Shown piece by piece: positions 42,366 to 51,594 of a stretch of 64,000 bases of DNA. The position numbers were made by a program, and so were the translations under genes. The notes beneath the pieces are model-generated. The model worked only from the letters and a program-made list of their open reading frames with translations, ran no database searches and was not told the origin of the DNA. The stretch covers positions 1,178,001-1,242,000 of the forward strand of contig CAWBTE010000006.1 of assembly GCA_963791615.1 (NCBI GenBank), in the 5' to 3' direction. The stretch is from CAILZL01 sp963791615. GTDB lineage: Bacteria > Pseudomonadota > Gammaproteobacteria > Steroidobacterales > Steroidobacteraceae. Numbering within the stretch: position 1 is the stretch's first letter; each line of letters starts with the position of its first letter.

Positions 42366-43007
42366 ATGCGATTCCTGTCTGCGCTGATGCCGCGCGAACG
42401 GCATTTCTTCACCCTGTTCAATCAACATGCCTCGCTGGTGGTTCAGGGCAGCAAGGTGATGCTCGAGTTGCTGGAGCACTACGACAACGCCAGCAGCCGC
42501 AACGAATACATCAACAAGATCGAAGAAATCGAGTCAGCCGCCGACACCGTGACGCATGAGACGGTGGCGCTGATGCATGCCACCTTCGTTACGCCATTTG
42601 ATCGTGACCAGATCAATCGCCTGATCACGCGCATGGATGACATCCTCGATCTGATCCAGGACACCGCCGAAACACTCAAGCTGTACGACATCCAGAGCGT
42701 CGGCCCGGAAGCCACACACCTGGCGAATCTGGTACAGATCTGTTGTGAGCGCGTCCAGTTCGCAGTGGGCATGCTGTCCTCGATGGACAACAGCAGCGCC
42801 ATCCTCAAGACCTGTCAGGAAATCGACAAACTGGAGTCCGATGCTGACCGCGTGATGCGCTCGGCCATGTCCAAGCTGTTCCGTGAAGAAGCCGACGTGC
42901 GCCAGCTGATCAAGCAGAAAGCCATTTTCGAACTGCTGGAAACCGCTACCGACAAGTGTCAGGACGTGGCCAATGTGATTGAAGGCGTGGTACTGGAGAA
43001 CGCCTGA
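42366..43007 (+). CDS. DUF47 (PhoU-like) regulator of the Pit transporter
   Basis: 213 residues, almost all helical. PRERHFFTLFNQHASLVVQG, then EIESAADTVTHETVALMHATFVTPFDRDQINRL is the DUF47 (TIGR00153) signature with repeated Glu and Asp metal ligands, and EIDKLESDADRVMRSAMSKLF is the second PhoU-like repeat. It is thought to modulate the low-affinity phosphate transporter, whose gene starts 2 bp after its stop. Confidence 0.92.
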   Translation: MRFLSALMPRERHFFTLFNQHASLVVQGSKVMLELLEHYDNASSRNEYINKIEEIESAADTVTHETVALMHATFVTPFDRDQINRLITRMDDILDLIQDTAETLKLYDIQSVGPEATHLANLVQICCERVQFAVGMLSSMDNSSAILKTCQEIDKLESDADRVMRSAMSKLFREEADVRQLIKQKAIFELLETATDKCQDVANVIEGVVLENA

Positions 43008-43009
43008 TC

Positions 43010-43198
43010 ATGGATGCAAACATGGCTTTCATGACGCTGGCCTTCCTGGTCGTGCTGGCGCTGGCGTTCGACTTCATGAATGGATTTCATGACGCCGCCA
43101 ACTCCATCGCCACCGATTGTTTCAACGGGCGTGCTCAAACCCTATCAGGCGGTGATGTGGGCGGCGTTCTTCAACTTCGTTGCCTTCGGCCTGTTTGA
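43010..43198 (+). CDS. N-terminal part of frameshifted Pit phosphate transporter
   Basis: The first helix of a PiT transporter (FLVVLALAFDFMNGFHDAANSIAT), including the FHDAANSIAT signature. After IAT the frame goes wrong (DCFNGRAQTL). The expected VVSTGVLKP continues in the next frame, so one extra base lies in GATTG near 43114-43119. It directly follows DUF47 in an operon. Confidence 0.85.
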   Translation: MDANMAFMTLAFLVVLALAFDFMNGFHDAANSIATDCFNGRAQTLSGGDVGGVLQLRCLRPV

Positions 43199-44012
43199 TC
43201 TGACAGTGGCCGCCACCGTCGGCAAGGGCATCATCAATCCCGACTTTGTTGATCATCATGTGATCTTCGGCGCGCTGGTGGGTGCAATCACCTGGAACAT
43301 CATCACCTGGTACTACGGCCTGCCCTCCAGTTCGTCACATGCATTGATCGGCGGGATGATCGGCGCAGCGGTAGCAAAATCAGGCACCGCGCCACTGCTG
43401 TCAGCGGGTATTACCAAGACCGCCATTTTCATCGTGATCTCACCGATGCTCGGCCTGCTGTTAGGCGGCTTGATCATGGTGGCGGTGTCATGGATTTTCT
43501 TCAAATCCTCCACCCGCAAAGTGGATCGCTGGTTTCGCCGCCTGCAGCTGGCCTCATCGGCGCTGTACAGCATTGGCCATGGCAGCAATGATGCGCAGAA
43601 AACCATGGGCATCATCTGGCTGCTGCTGATTTCTGCCGGTGTCACCACTCAGGATCACCTGCCCACCTGGGTAGCCGTCAGTTGCTACGTGACCATTTCA
43701 GTGGGCACCATGTTCGGCGGCTGGCGCATCGTGAAAACCATGGGCCAGAAAATCACCAAGCTGAAACCGGTGGGCGGCTTCGCCGCTGAAACCGGCGGCG
43801 CCATGACGCTGTTTCTGGCTTCCAGCTTTGGTATCCCAGTATCCACAACCCACACCATTACAGGCGCGATTGTCGGCGTGGGTTCAGCGCATAACGCACG
43901 CGCGGTGCACTGGGGCGTAGCGGGCAGTATTGTAGTGGCCTGGATTCTGACCATTCCTGCATCTGCCACCATGGCCGCCATTGCCTGGTGGCTGGGAACC
44001 AAGTTCCTGTAG
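43080..44012 (+). CDS. Main part of frameshifted Pit inorganic phosphate transporter
   Basis: From VSTGVLKPYQAVMWAAFFNF onward this is a normal PiT family protein with about ten helices and the second signature IGHGSNDAQKTMGI. GLPSSSSHALIGGMIGAA and GIPVSTTHTITGAIVG are the two conserved repeats. It imports phosphate with protons or Na+. The annotated first codons (MDFMTPPTPSPPI) are an out-of-frame reading of the true N-terminus. Joined to the preceding part it gives about 333 residues, the usual size for short PiT proteins. Confidence 0.88.
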   Translation: MDFMTPPTPSPPIVSTGVLKPYQAVMWAAFFNFVAFGLFDLTVAATVGKGIINPDFVDHHVIFGALVGAITWNIITWYYGLPSSSSHALIGGMIGAAVAKSGTAPLLSAGITKTAIFIVISPMLGLLLGGLIMVAVSWIFFKSSTRKVDRWFRRLQLASSALYSIGHGSNDAQKTMGIIWLLLISAGVTTQDHLPTWVAVSCYVTISVGTMFGGWRIVKTMGQKITKLKPVGGFAAETGGAMTLFLASSFGIPVSTTHTITGAIVGVGSAHNARAVHWGVAGSIVVAWILTIPASATMAAIAWWLGTKFL

Positions 44013-44023
44013 AGATTCTTGTT

Positions 44024-44105
44024 CCCTCCCCTGCGTGCGGGGGAGGGATCAAATACTGGAAAATATTGCCCCCATCCTGTCCTTCCCCCGTCGAACAGGG
44101 GAAGG
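44024..44105. repeat. Two adjacent C/G-rich hairpins after pit
   Basis: CCCTCCCC at 44024-44031 pairs with GGGGAGGG at 44040-44047, and CCTTCCCC at 44081-44088 pairs with GGGGAAGG at 44098-44105. The two are similar to each other and lie between the convergent pit and folE genes, like a degenerate REP pair. They may also slow transcription from both sides. Confidence 0.6.
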
Positions 44106-44130
44106 AACGCACACACTAGCCAGCGTCACC

Positions 44131-44754
44131 TCATCCCGCGCCGCGAATACCGATAAAACTCAGAAATTCCTGTCGCGTACGTGCATCTTCGCGGAAGCTG
44201 CCCAGCATCTTGCTGGTGATCATCGACACGCCGCGTTTGTGCACGCCACGCGTGGTCATGCATTCGTGAACAGCATCCACCACTACGCCGACGCCACGCG
44301 GCTTGAGTACATCATTGATGCAACGCGCGATTTCAGCCGTGAGCTTTTCCTGCACCTGCAGGCGCTTGGCATAACCATCCACCACCCGCGCCAGCTTGCT
44401 GATGCCCACTACCTTGTCGGTGGGCAGATAGCCGATGTGAACGCGGCCAATGATGGGCGCCATGTGATGTTCGCAGTAAGACTCGAACTCGATATCACGC
44501 AACACAATCATCTCATCGTAGCCGGCGACCTCTTCAAAGGTCCGCTGCAGATATTGCGCCGGATCCTGCGCATAACCCGAAAACCATTCGCGATAGGCCG
44601 CAGCCACCCGCTTGGGCGTATCCAGCAGACCTTCACGCTGTGGATTGTCGCCTGCCCAGCGTAGTAGCGTGCGGATGGCATCTTCGGCCTGTGTGCGTGA
44701 AATCTCTGGCTGCTTTTTGTTCACGGCAACTTTCTTCGGCGCGGGCTTGGGCAT
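44131..44754 (-). CDS. folE: GTP cyclohydrolase I
   Basis: 207 residues. LLDTPKRVAAAYREWFSGY, then FESYCEHHMAPIIGRVHIGYLP and GISKLARVVDGYAKRLQVQEKLT are the FolE core, with the Zn ligands in CEHH and in ECMTTRGV. It opens GTP to dihydroneopterin triphosphate, the first step of folate and pterin synthesis. The lysine-rich first 18 residues are an extension. It shares a short promoter region with the S1/P1 nuclease gene. Confidence 0.96.
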   Translation of the reverse strand: MPKPAPKKVAVNKKQPEISRTQAEDAIRTLLRWAGDNPQREGLLDTPKRVAAAYREWFSGYAQDPAQYLQRTFEEVAGYDEMIVLRDIEFESYCEHHMAPIIGRVHIGYLPTDKVVGISKLARVVDGYAKRLQVQEKLTAEIARCINDVLKPRGVGVVVDAVHECMTTRGVHKRGVSMITSKMLGSFREDARTRQEFLSFIGIRGAG

Positions 44755-44784
44755 GAGCGTCTCCTGTTACGCAGGAAGCTTAGC

Positions 44785-45624
44785 ATGTGGCAAGCTGCGG
44801 TCATGTCACGACCCCTCCATCTCCTGTTGTTAGTGATGCTGTGCCTGGTCTGGGCACCCCCTGCCAATGCCTGGGGTAATTCCGGCCATCGCCTGACCGG
44901 TTTGATCGCCGAATCGCTGCTCACGCCCGCTGCACGCAAACAGGCGCAGCAGTTGCTGGGTGACGAAGGCCTTGATGTCGCCGCCACCTACATGGATACA
45001 CAACGCGCTGCGCTCGCACAACGCTGGCCCGAATCGGGTCGCTGGCATTACGACAATGTTCCGGTATGCCAGAGCAAACCCCATTGCGCTGATGGTCAAT
45101 GCGCCACGCAGCAGATTGAACATTTCCGGAGCTTGCTGGGCAATCAGAGCACCAGCCGTGCCGAGCGCGCGCTTTACTTGCGCATCCTGATGCATCTGCT
45201 GGGCGATATTCATCAGCCACTGCACATGGCCGACAATGCGGATCGGGGTGGCAACACTCTGTATGTGCGTCTTTATACAGGCGGCGAACGATATCGCCTG
45301 CATGACGTTTTTGATTCAGTACTGCTCAAACAACTGCAAGGAAATGTGCGCCTGAAAGACTATGCCACGCAATTGCGGCAACGCTACCAGCCTCGGTTTC
45401 AGCTCTGGCGCACCGGAAAATCCGACGCATGGGCAGCTCAGACTCATGCACTGGCGAAAAACCGGGTGTATACAACTCTGCCGAGGTTCGCCTGCAATAT
45501 CAGCCGCAGTGAGACCATCACGCTGACCGAAGGTTATGTGCAGGATGCGAAAATCTGGCTGCCCGAACAACTGGTCAAGGCGGGCGTTCACATCGCGCAA
45601 GTACTGAACGACACACTCAAGTAA
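44785..45624 (+). CDS. Exported S1/P1-type Zn nuclease
   Basis: 279 residues. The signal peptide ends at PANA, which leaves a mature N-terminal Trp (WGNSGHR); that Trp is a Zn ligand in S1/P1 nucleases. The other ligands lie in WHYDNV, LMHLLGDIHQPLHMADNADRGGN and LHDVFDS. It cuts single-stranded nucleic acid or removes 3'-phosphates outside the cytoplasm. AGGAAG upstream supports the ATG at 44785; an ATG at 44803 is the alternative. Its TAA stop overlaps the next ATG (TAATG). Confidence 0.9.
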   Translation: MWQAAVMSRPLHLLLLVMLCLVWAPPANAWGNSGHRLTGLIAESLLTPAARKQAQQLLGDEGLDVAATYMDTQRAALAQRWPESGRWHYDNVPVCQSKPHCADGQCATQQIEHFRSLLGNQSTSRAERALYLRILMHLLGDIHQPLHMADNADRGGNTLYVRLYTGGERYRLHDVFDSVLLKQLQGNVRLKDYATQLRQRYQPRFQLWRTGKSDAWAAQTHALAKNRVYTTLPRFACNISRSETITLTEGYVQDAKIWLPEQLVKAGVHIAQVLNDTLK

Positions 45625-46775
45625 TGCGTCGCTACTCACTCAGATCGCTGCTACCACCACGTTTTCCCTGGCGGAATGGCAATCGCATCGAATTGCTGGT
45701 GGATGGCGAACGCTATTTTCCGGCGATGCTGGCCGCTATTGATGCCGCTCAGCACAGCATCAAGCTGGAGATGTACCTGGTGCACAGTGGCCGGGTGTTC
45801 TCGCAATTCCTGGCTGCACTGACGCGCGCCGCACAGCGTGGTGTCCGAGTACGCATCCTGCTGGATGATTTTGGTACGCAGAAAATAGCCGACATCGACC
45901 GGCTGGCGCTGCATGAACCCGGCATGGAGTTGCAGTTCTATAACCGGCTACGCTGGCGCAAGGGACTGGGCAATCTGCTGCGCAATCATCGCAAGGCGCT
46001 GATCATCGACCGGGAACTGGCATTTACCGGTGGCGCGGGATTGGCGGATGAGTTTCTCTACCCGGGTACGCCCGACACACCCTGGCATGAAGTCATGCTG
46101 TCAGTCAGTGGGCCGGTGGTTGCCGACTGGTCTGAACTGTTCGAACGCACCTGGTGGGGTCTGATCCGGGGTCAGGCAGAACCGCTCGCAACACCTGTAC
46201 GCCCTGCTCAACAAGGCATCACACGCAGCCGGGTGTGCGCCAGCAATGGTCCGCGTGCGCATTACGTCAATCAATCGCTGTACACACACATCGCACAGGC
46301 AAGGCAGCGCGTATGGCTGGTAACGCCCTACTTCCTCCCGTCACTGAAACTGCGGCGCGTGTTGATTCAGGCCGCCCTCAATAAACTCGACGTACGCATA
46401 CTGGTGCCGGGAAATCTGACCGATCATCCCGCCATCCGGCATGCCTCGCGACGGCATTTTGCCCGTCTGCTCAAACAGGGCGTGCGCATTTTCGAGTATC
46501 AGCCCAGGTTCATCCACGCCAAGATTGCGCTGTGTGATGACTGGTGCAGCATCGGCTCAACCAATTTTGATCGCTGGAACCTGCACTGGAATCTGGATGC
46601 CAACCAGGAAGTCGACGACGCGGATTTCGCGGCGCAGGTGCATGCCCTGGTGGAACAGGATTTCACCCACAGTGAAGAACTTCACTATGCAAGCTGGCTG
46701 CAACGTCCCTGGCATCTGCGCGTGCGGGAATGGCTCAACGGCAAGCTGGATCAGTTGCTCAGCAAGCTGCGCTGA
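45624..46775 (+). CDS. Cardiolipin synthase/phospholipase D-like protein
   Basis: 383 residues with two HxK(x)4D motifs: NHRKALIIDRELAFTGGAG near residue 125 and IHAKIALCDDWCSIGSTNFD near residue 300. There are no clear membrane helices at the start, like ClsB rather than ClsA. It joins phosphatidylglycerol molecules to cardiolipin, or acts on a related phosphodiester. The TAATG overlap with the nuclease gene implies translational coupling. Confidence 0.88.
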   Translation: MRRYSLRSLLPPRFPWRNGNRIELLVDGERYFPAMLAAIDAAQHSIKLEMYLVHSGRVFSQFLAALTRAAQRGVRVRILLDDFGTQKIADIDRLALHEPGMELQFYNRLRWRKGLGNLLRNHRKALIIDRELAFTGGAGLADEFLYPGTPDTPWHEVMLSVSGPVVADWSELFERTWWGLIRGQAEPLATPVRPAQQGITRSRVCASNGPRAHYVNQSLYTHIAQARQRVWLVTPYFLPSLKLRRVLIQAALNKLDVRILVPGNLTDHPAIRHASRRHFARLLKQGVRIFEYQPRFIHAKIALCDDWCSIGSTNFDRWNLHWNLDANQEVDDADFAAQVHALVEQDFTHSEELHYASWLQRPWHLRVREWLNGKLDQLLSKLR

Positions 46776-46932
46776 GCAACTGATGATTGCGCGCATAGTC
46801 CAACTATCCGTAAACCAATGATCGCTGCTATCTGCAATAACTCCTAACCTGTGGCCCGGTGCTGCTCACTCTGGTGCTGCTCACTCTCGGACAGACAGCA
46901 TGGTTATCTTCCCTTGCTTATGAGCCAGTGAA

Positions 46933-47868
46933 TCAGAACTCGACACTAACGGCCAATACCCAATTTTTATCTACGCCGTTGTGCGTGAACGGCTCGATCA
47001 AATATTGCGCAATACTCGTGCCGAGATCCACGCCGATACCACTGCGCCGATGCACGATAGAAATACCCGCGGTGAGCAGCCAATCGCTCACATACTTGCC
47101 ATTGCCCGCCGCGCCGCTATCACCACTCAATGAAAATCCGGGGCCACTGATGGCTGCGGCAAAGCCGCGTCGCGGCATGGGCACAGCATAGTGCCAATGT
47201 GGCACGAGCAGCCAATTGCCACGATGTACTCGCCACTGCATGCCGATGAACGGCGTAAAAAATGAATAGTTCGCGCTGTAATCCACGACGCCGTGCGCGC
47301 CAACATCGTTGCCACTCAACAACACGTAGTTGGCAAACACATCCTCCAGCTGCAGGCGCTCCCACACCATGCCAAAAGTCCATACGCTGCCATCAAACCA
47401 GCCCCCAGCGTTCTCGCGATGCGCCGACATGGCGAAACCCTGATGCGTGACGGATCCATCCAGCACAAATTGGGCAGCAGCGGGCAACATGAGTGGCGGC
47501 TGTGAGACCAGGAAGGTTGGAGCCAATTCAAAGAAACCCGTACCGGATAATTCGCCGTGATTAAAAAACGCTGCGCCGCGCAATGACCAGCGATCGCGGA
47601 ACCGATATGACACGGCTACTGAAATCGGCGAACCGGACAGCGTCATCGAGTGCGATTCAATGTCGTTGTAGGCCACCTGCGCCACCCCCTTCCAGCGCGA
47701 GGTGCTTACTTCACTTGCGCTCCACAGTGGCAACAACGCCAGGCTGTTATCCATCGCCACTTCCGGCAAATGCTCGACAACGTAATCGAGATTTACCGCC
47801 GCCCGCACCGGCCACGTCAAAAGCGCACAACAGGCGTAGACACAAAAGCGAATGGAATGGAGTGTCAT
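46933..47868 (-). CDS. Outer-membrane beta-barrel protein, unknown function
   Basis: 311 residues from an ATG at 47868 that starts a signal peptide (FCVYACCALLTWPVRA). Many alternating strands follow (SPISVAVSYRFRDRWSLRGAAFFNHG, DYSANYSFFTPFIGMQWRVHRG), and it ends WVLAVSVEF with a terminal Phe, as in outer-membrane barrels. I recognise no family. The frame is open to 47994, but that leader is unlikely to be coding. It converges with the cardiolipin synthase gene. Confidence 0.65.
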   Translation of the reverse strand: MTLHSIRFCVYACCALLTWPVRAAVNLDYVVEHLPEVAMDNSLALLPLWSASEVSTSRWKGVAQVAYNDIESHSMTLSGSPISVAVSYRFRDRWSLRGAAFFNHGELSGTGFFELAPTFLVSQPPLMLPAAAQFVLDGSVTHQGFAMSAHRENAGGWFDGSVWTFGMVWERLQLEDVFANYVLLSGNDVGAHGVVDYSANYSFFTPFIGMQWRVHRGNWLLVPHWHYAVPMPRRGFAAAISGPGFSLSGDSGAAGNGKYVSDWLLTAGISIVHRRSGIGVDLGTSIAQYLIEPFTHNGVDKNWVLAVSVEF

Positions 47869-48037
47869 AAATAGGCAAGCGCTTGGGACAGGAATAATAA
47901 GCGCATTTTTCACAGATACCAGTCCGGCGACGCGCCGGTAATGAGCGCGGCCGTGCCAGTGAGATCCAACAGGGAAGGAAGTGTCATGCGGCAAACCCGG
48001 TTGAACGATTACCGGGGCATCAAATCATGCATGAGTT

Positions 48038-48060
48038 GTCGCACCAGGTTCTGGTGCGAC
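48038..48060. terminator. 10-bp perfect hairpin after pbpG
   Basis: GTCGCACCAG pairs with CTGGTGCGAC across GTT, 8 bp beyond the pbpG stop on the minus strand. There is no clear U-run, so it is either a weak terminator or an mRNA end-stabilising stem. Confidence 0.5.
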
Positions 48061-48067
48061 CACAGAC

Positions 48068-48952
48068 TTATACGGGACGCCTGGCCGGAGCAGCCACCAC
48101 CGCGCTGGCGCGCAGTTGCGCTTCCATCCAGGTCTTGATGCGTTTCGCATCCGCGACTCGCGTGTACGTACCGTAGGAGTCCAGCAACACGATGACGACC
48201 GAACGACCTGCGATACGCGCTTTCATCACCAGACACTTGCCCGCTTCCTTGATGTAGCCGGTTTTCTGTACGGCAATATCCCAGCCCGCGTTCGCCACCA
48301 GCGTGTTGGTGTTATTGAATTGCAGCGTCCGCTTGCCCACGCGTACGGCATGGCTGTTGTCAGTCGAGTACAGCCGAATGGTGGCGTTGTTCGAGGCAGC
48401 CAGCACCAGTCGCGACAGATCTTCAGGACTGGCCACGTTGCGGCTGGACAGGCCAGTGGGATCAACGAACATGGACTGCGTCATGCCCAGCGCCTTCGCT
48501 TTGGCATTCATCGCCACTACAAAGGCTGGCAAGCCACCCGGATAGTTGCGGCCCAGCGCATGCGCCGCACGGTTTTCGGAAGACATCAGGGCAAGATGCA
48601 TCAGATCACCACGGCTCAGTCGCGTACCCACGGCCAGTCGCGACGAGCTGCCTTTCTCACGGTCAATGTCTGCGGCAGCGATACCGATTTTCTCCGCCAT
48701 GGGCTGGCGGGCGTCGAGCACCACCAGCGCCGTCATCAACTTGGTAATCGAGGCAATGGGCGCGGCCACATCGGCATGCTGCGACAGCAACACCGATTCG
48801 CTGGCTTCGTCGAACACCAGCACTGATCCGGATTTGAGATCGGGCATGGCGTTGGTGGCGTGACTTCCGGACACAGGCACCAGCGGTTGGGCCACACTCA
48901 GTCCGGTCACCAGCAACAGGGCTGGCGCGAATTTCATGAAAACTGATCGCAT
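48068..48952 (-). CDS. pbpG: D-alanyl-D-alanine endopeptidase (PBP7 type)
   Basis: 294 residues. The signal peptide is FMKFAPALLLVTGLSVAQ. The three penicillin-binding motifs are SITK (in ASITKLMTAL), SEN (in MSSENRAAHALG) and KTG (in VQKTGYIKEAGKC), as in PbpG/DacD. It cleaves D-Ala-mDAP cross-links of peptidoglycan in the periplasm. The frame remains open to 49129 over a non-coding leader; the ATG at 48952 starts just before the signal, and 48937 is an alternative. Confidence 0.92.
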   Translation of the reverse strand: MRSVFMKFAPALLLVTGLSVAQPLVPVSGSHATNAMPDLKSGSVLVFDEASESVLLSQHADVAAPIASITKLMTALVVLDARQPMAEKIGIAAADIDREKGSSSRLAVGTRLSRGDLMHLALMSSENRAAHALGRNYPGGLPAFVVAMNAKAKALGMTQSMFVDPTGLSSRNVASPEDLSRLVLAASNNATIRLYSTDNSHAVRVGKRTLQFNNTNTLVANAGWDIAVQKTGYIKEAGKCLVMKARIAGRSVVIVLLDSYGTYTRVADAKRIKTWMEAQLRASAVVAAPARRPV

Positions 48953-49113
48953 CGAGGTCTTACCCGGAAAATGGCCGCGTATTACCGCAGCGAAACGTGG
49001 TGAATGCAAGCATCTTGACGCTTGCCGGAACGGAGCCAACCGCATCCAAATGACAATGGGTAGAATAATCGGCCAGAAAAGCCCGAACCGTACCCACTTC
49101 ACATGGTCGCCTG

Positions 49114-50709
49114 ATGAAATCGGCAGCACCCCACGAAAAATTGAATACCCGGGCCGCCGGCATCATCGGTCTGGCCGTGATGTGCAGCCGGGTACTGGGG
49201 CTGATCCGCGAACAGATCTTCGCCTATCTGTTCGGTGCGGGTCGGCTGATGGATGCCTTCAACGCAGCCTTCCGCATCCCCAACCTGCTGCGTGACCTGT
49301 TTGCCGAAGGCGCACTGTCCACGGCCTTCGTCACCACCTTCAGCAAGACGGCGCTCAACGAAGGCGAACAGGGCGCCTGGCAACTGGCCAACAAAGTCGT
49401 CACGCTGGCTGCCATTGCGCTGAGCGTCCTCACCCTGCTGGGTATCTGGTTTGCGCCGGGGATTGTGGCGGTGCTGGCGCCCGGCTTTGATGCCGACAAG
49501 GCGCAGCTGACCATCACCCTGACACGCATCATGTTCCCATTCATCCTGCTGGTGTCGCTGGCTGCGCTGGTGATGGGCATGCTCAATGCGCGCAATGTGT
49601 TCGGCATGCCGGCGATGGCGTCGAGCTTTTTCAATCTGGGCTCGATTATCGGCGGCGTGGTGCTGGGTTACTGGATGGATCCGGAGTTCGGGCCGCGTGC
49701 CCTGACTGGTCTGGCCATCGGCACGTTGATCGGCGGTGCGTTGCAACTGGGGGTACAGATTCCTTCGCTGTGGAAACTGGGTTATCGCTTCAAGGCCAAC
49801 TTTCACTGGCGTGATTCGGGCGTCAAGACCGTACTGCTGCTGATGGGGCCATCAGTGATCGCGGCCAGCACTACGCAGATCAATGTGATGGTGAATACGT
49901 TTTTCGCTTCGTACCTGGTTGATGGCTCGATCTCCTGGCTCAACATTGCCTTTCGTTTGATGCAATTGCCATTGGGATTGTTCGGCGTCGCCATCGGCAC
50001 CGTGTCGCTGCCACTGCTGGCGCGACTGGCTGCCGGCAATAACACGGATGGATTCCGGACTGAACTGGCGCGCAGTCTGCGCCTGGGTTTGCTGCTCACC
50101 ATTCCGGCGACCATTGGCTTGATGATACTCGCTGAACCGATCATTTCCGTGCTGTACCAGCACGGCAAGTTCGGCGCGATGGAAACTGCACAGGCTGCGG
50201 GCGCGTTGCGCTTCTATGCCGTTGGCCTGTGTGGCTACGCGGCGCTGAAAGTGCTGGTGAATGCGTTTTATGCAGTGGACAAGCGCCGCACGCCGATGCT
50301 GATCAGCTTCCTCGCCGTGATATTGAACCTGTTGCTCAACTGGTTATTCACCTTTCACCTTGGCTGGGGCCATCGTGGCCTGGCGTTCTCCACCGGCTGT
50401 ATCGCTACCATCAATTTTCTGATTCTGTACTGGCTGATGCGCCGTCATCTGCACGGGCTGGATTCGCGCACGATGTTCGCTCTGCTGGGCAAGCTGCTGT
50501 TGTCAGGCGCTGTGTTGTGCGCGATTTGCTGGGCGGGTCAGCACTGGTTACTGATGCAGTGGGCATCCATGCCATTTCTACCCAAGCTGGCCGCACTGCT
50601 GGCCACCATTTCGGTTGCCGGCGCAGCGTTCTTTGCCTGCGCCTATGCGCTACGCATACCGGAGATGGAATCGCTGGTCGCCGCCGTAAAACGGCGCTTG
50701 TCGCGCTGA
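49114..50709 (+). CDS. murJ: Lipid II flippase MurJ
   Basis: 531 residues with about 14 membrane helices. TRAAGIIGLAVMCSRVLGLIREQIFAYLFG, then DAFNAAFRIPNLLRDLFAEGALSTAFV are the MviN/MurJ signature, with the key arginines in the first helices. AALKVLVNAFYAVDKRRTPM is a later conserved block. It flips lipid-linked peptidoglycan precursor across the inner membrane. Divergent from pbpG, so two cell-wall genes share an upstream region. Confidence 0.96.
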   Translation: MKSAAPHEKLNTRAAGIIGLAVMCSRVLGLIREQIFAYLFGAGRLMDAFNAAFRIPNLLRDLFAEGALSTAFVTTFSKTALNEGEQGAWQLANKVVTLAAIALSVLTLLGIWFAPGIVAVLAPGFDADKAQLTITLTRIMFPFILLVSLAALVMGMLNARNVFGMPAMASSFFNLGSIIGGVVLGYWMDPEFGPRALTGLAIGTLIGGALQLGVQIPSLWKLGYRFKANFHWRDSGVKTVLLLMGPSVIAASTTQINVMVNTFFASYLVDGSISWLNIAFRLMQLPLGLFGVAIGTVSLPLLARLAAGNNTDGFRTELARSLRLGLLLTIPATIGLMILAEPIISVLYQHGKFGAMETAQAAGALRFYAVGLCGYAALKVLVNAFYAVDKRRTPMLISFLAVILNLLLNWLFTFHLGWGHRGLAFSTGCIATINFLILYWLMRRHLHGLDSRTMFALLGKLLLSGAVLCAICWAGQHWLLMQWASMPFLPKLAALLATISVAGAAFFACAYALRIPEMESLVAAVKRRLSR

Positions 50710-50715
50710 TGCTGC

Positions 50716-51594
50716 TCAATGTCCTGCAAATCCGCCAGAATGCCGGGCAGTCTCCAGCACTCCACAAATCTCCTGCGCGCCTTGCAACAAACGCGGTGTC
50801 GCGCGCGTCGTGGTATCGGGCGACACCACATAGACATGATTTTCTTTGACAGCGTGAACCTGTGGCCATGAGCGCCAGTCCTGCCGTACCTGCTGCAAGT
50901 TGCCATCGGTAGACAGGATGACCTCCGGATCAGCCTTGAGCACCGCTTCAACTCCAATAACAGGCGCCAGCTGATTCAGCGTCCCGAATACATTCACGCC
51001 ACCGCACAGACTCAGTACCTCACTGAGCACATGCTGGCCGTTGACGGTGTAAAGCGGCTGACGATTCACGGTGATGAAGGTGCGTAACAGCGATGAACCG
51101 GCGTGCTGCGCACGCAGCTGCGCGATGCCCTGCTCGAATTGACGTGCTGCCTGTTGTGCCTGCGCCGATCTGCCGGTCAGCTCGCCCACGCGCAGCAGTG
51201 AAGCGCTGACTTCACTCAGGTGCTGCACTTCAATGCTTTCAACCCGCAGGCCCAGCAACTTGATCTGCTCCACCACTGTAGCCGGTGTGCCCGACGTCCA
51301 TACCAGCACCAGATCGGGCTTCAGTGCCAGCAGCTTTTCCATATCGACCCGAAACGCGTCGCCAATGCGCGGTATCTGTTTGGCGGCTGCGGGATAATCG
51401 GCATATTCAACCGTGGCGATGAGCGAGCCTTCGGCGCCCACTGCATAAACGAGTTCAGTCAGGCCGGGCGTGAGTGACACAATACGGTGGGCGGGAGCCG
51501 CCACAGGCTCTTGCTGCGGCAGCGCGTTCTGTTGCCGGCAGCCCGCAAGCAAAATAAGCAGCATGACCGACACGCAGCGCTGCACTAACGCCAC
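50716..51594 (-). CDS. BtuF-like periplasmic cobalamin-binding lipoprotein
   Basis: 292 residues from a GTG, with lipobox LILLAGC. IVSLTPGLTELVYAVGAEGSLIATVEYADYP and IPRIGDAFRVDMEKLLALKPDLVLVW are the BtuF/TroA-like class III solute-binding fold; LCGGVNVFG and KADPEVILSTDG complete it. It probably delivers vitamin B12 to BtuCD, but no btuC or btuD is next to it, so a heme or siderophore ligand is also possible. It overlaps the 3' end of ampD by 10 nt. Confidence 0.8.
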   Translation of the reverse strand: MALVQRCVSVMLLILLAGCRQQNALPQQEPVAAPAHRIVSLTPGLTELVYAVGAEGSLIATVEYADYPAAAKQIPRIGDAFRVDMEKLLALKPDLVLVWTSGTPATVVEQIKLLGLRVESIEVQHLSEVSASLLRVGELTGRSAQAQQAARQFEQGIAQLRAQHAGSSLLRTFITVNRQPLYTVNGQHVLSEVLSLCGGVNVFGTLNQLAPVIGVEAVLKADPEVILSTDGNLQQVRQDWRSWPQVHAVKENHVYVVSPDTTTRATPRLLQGAQEICGVLETARHSGGFAGH

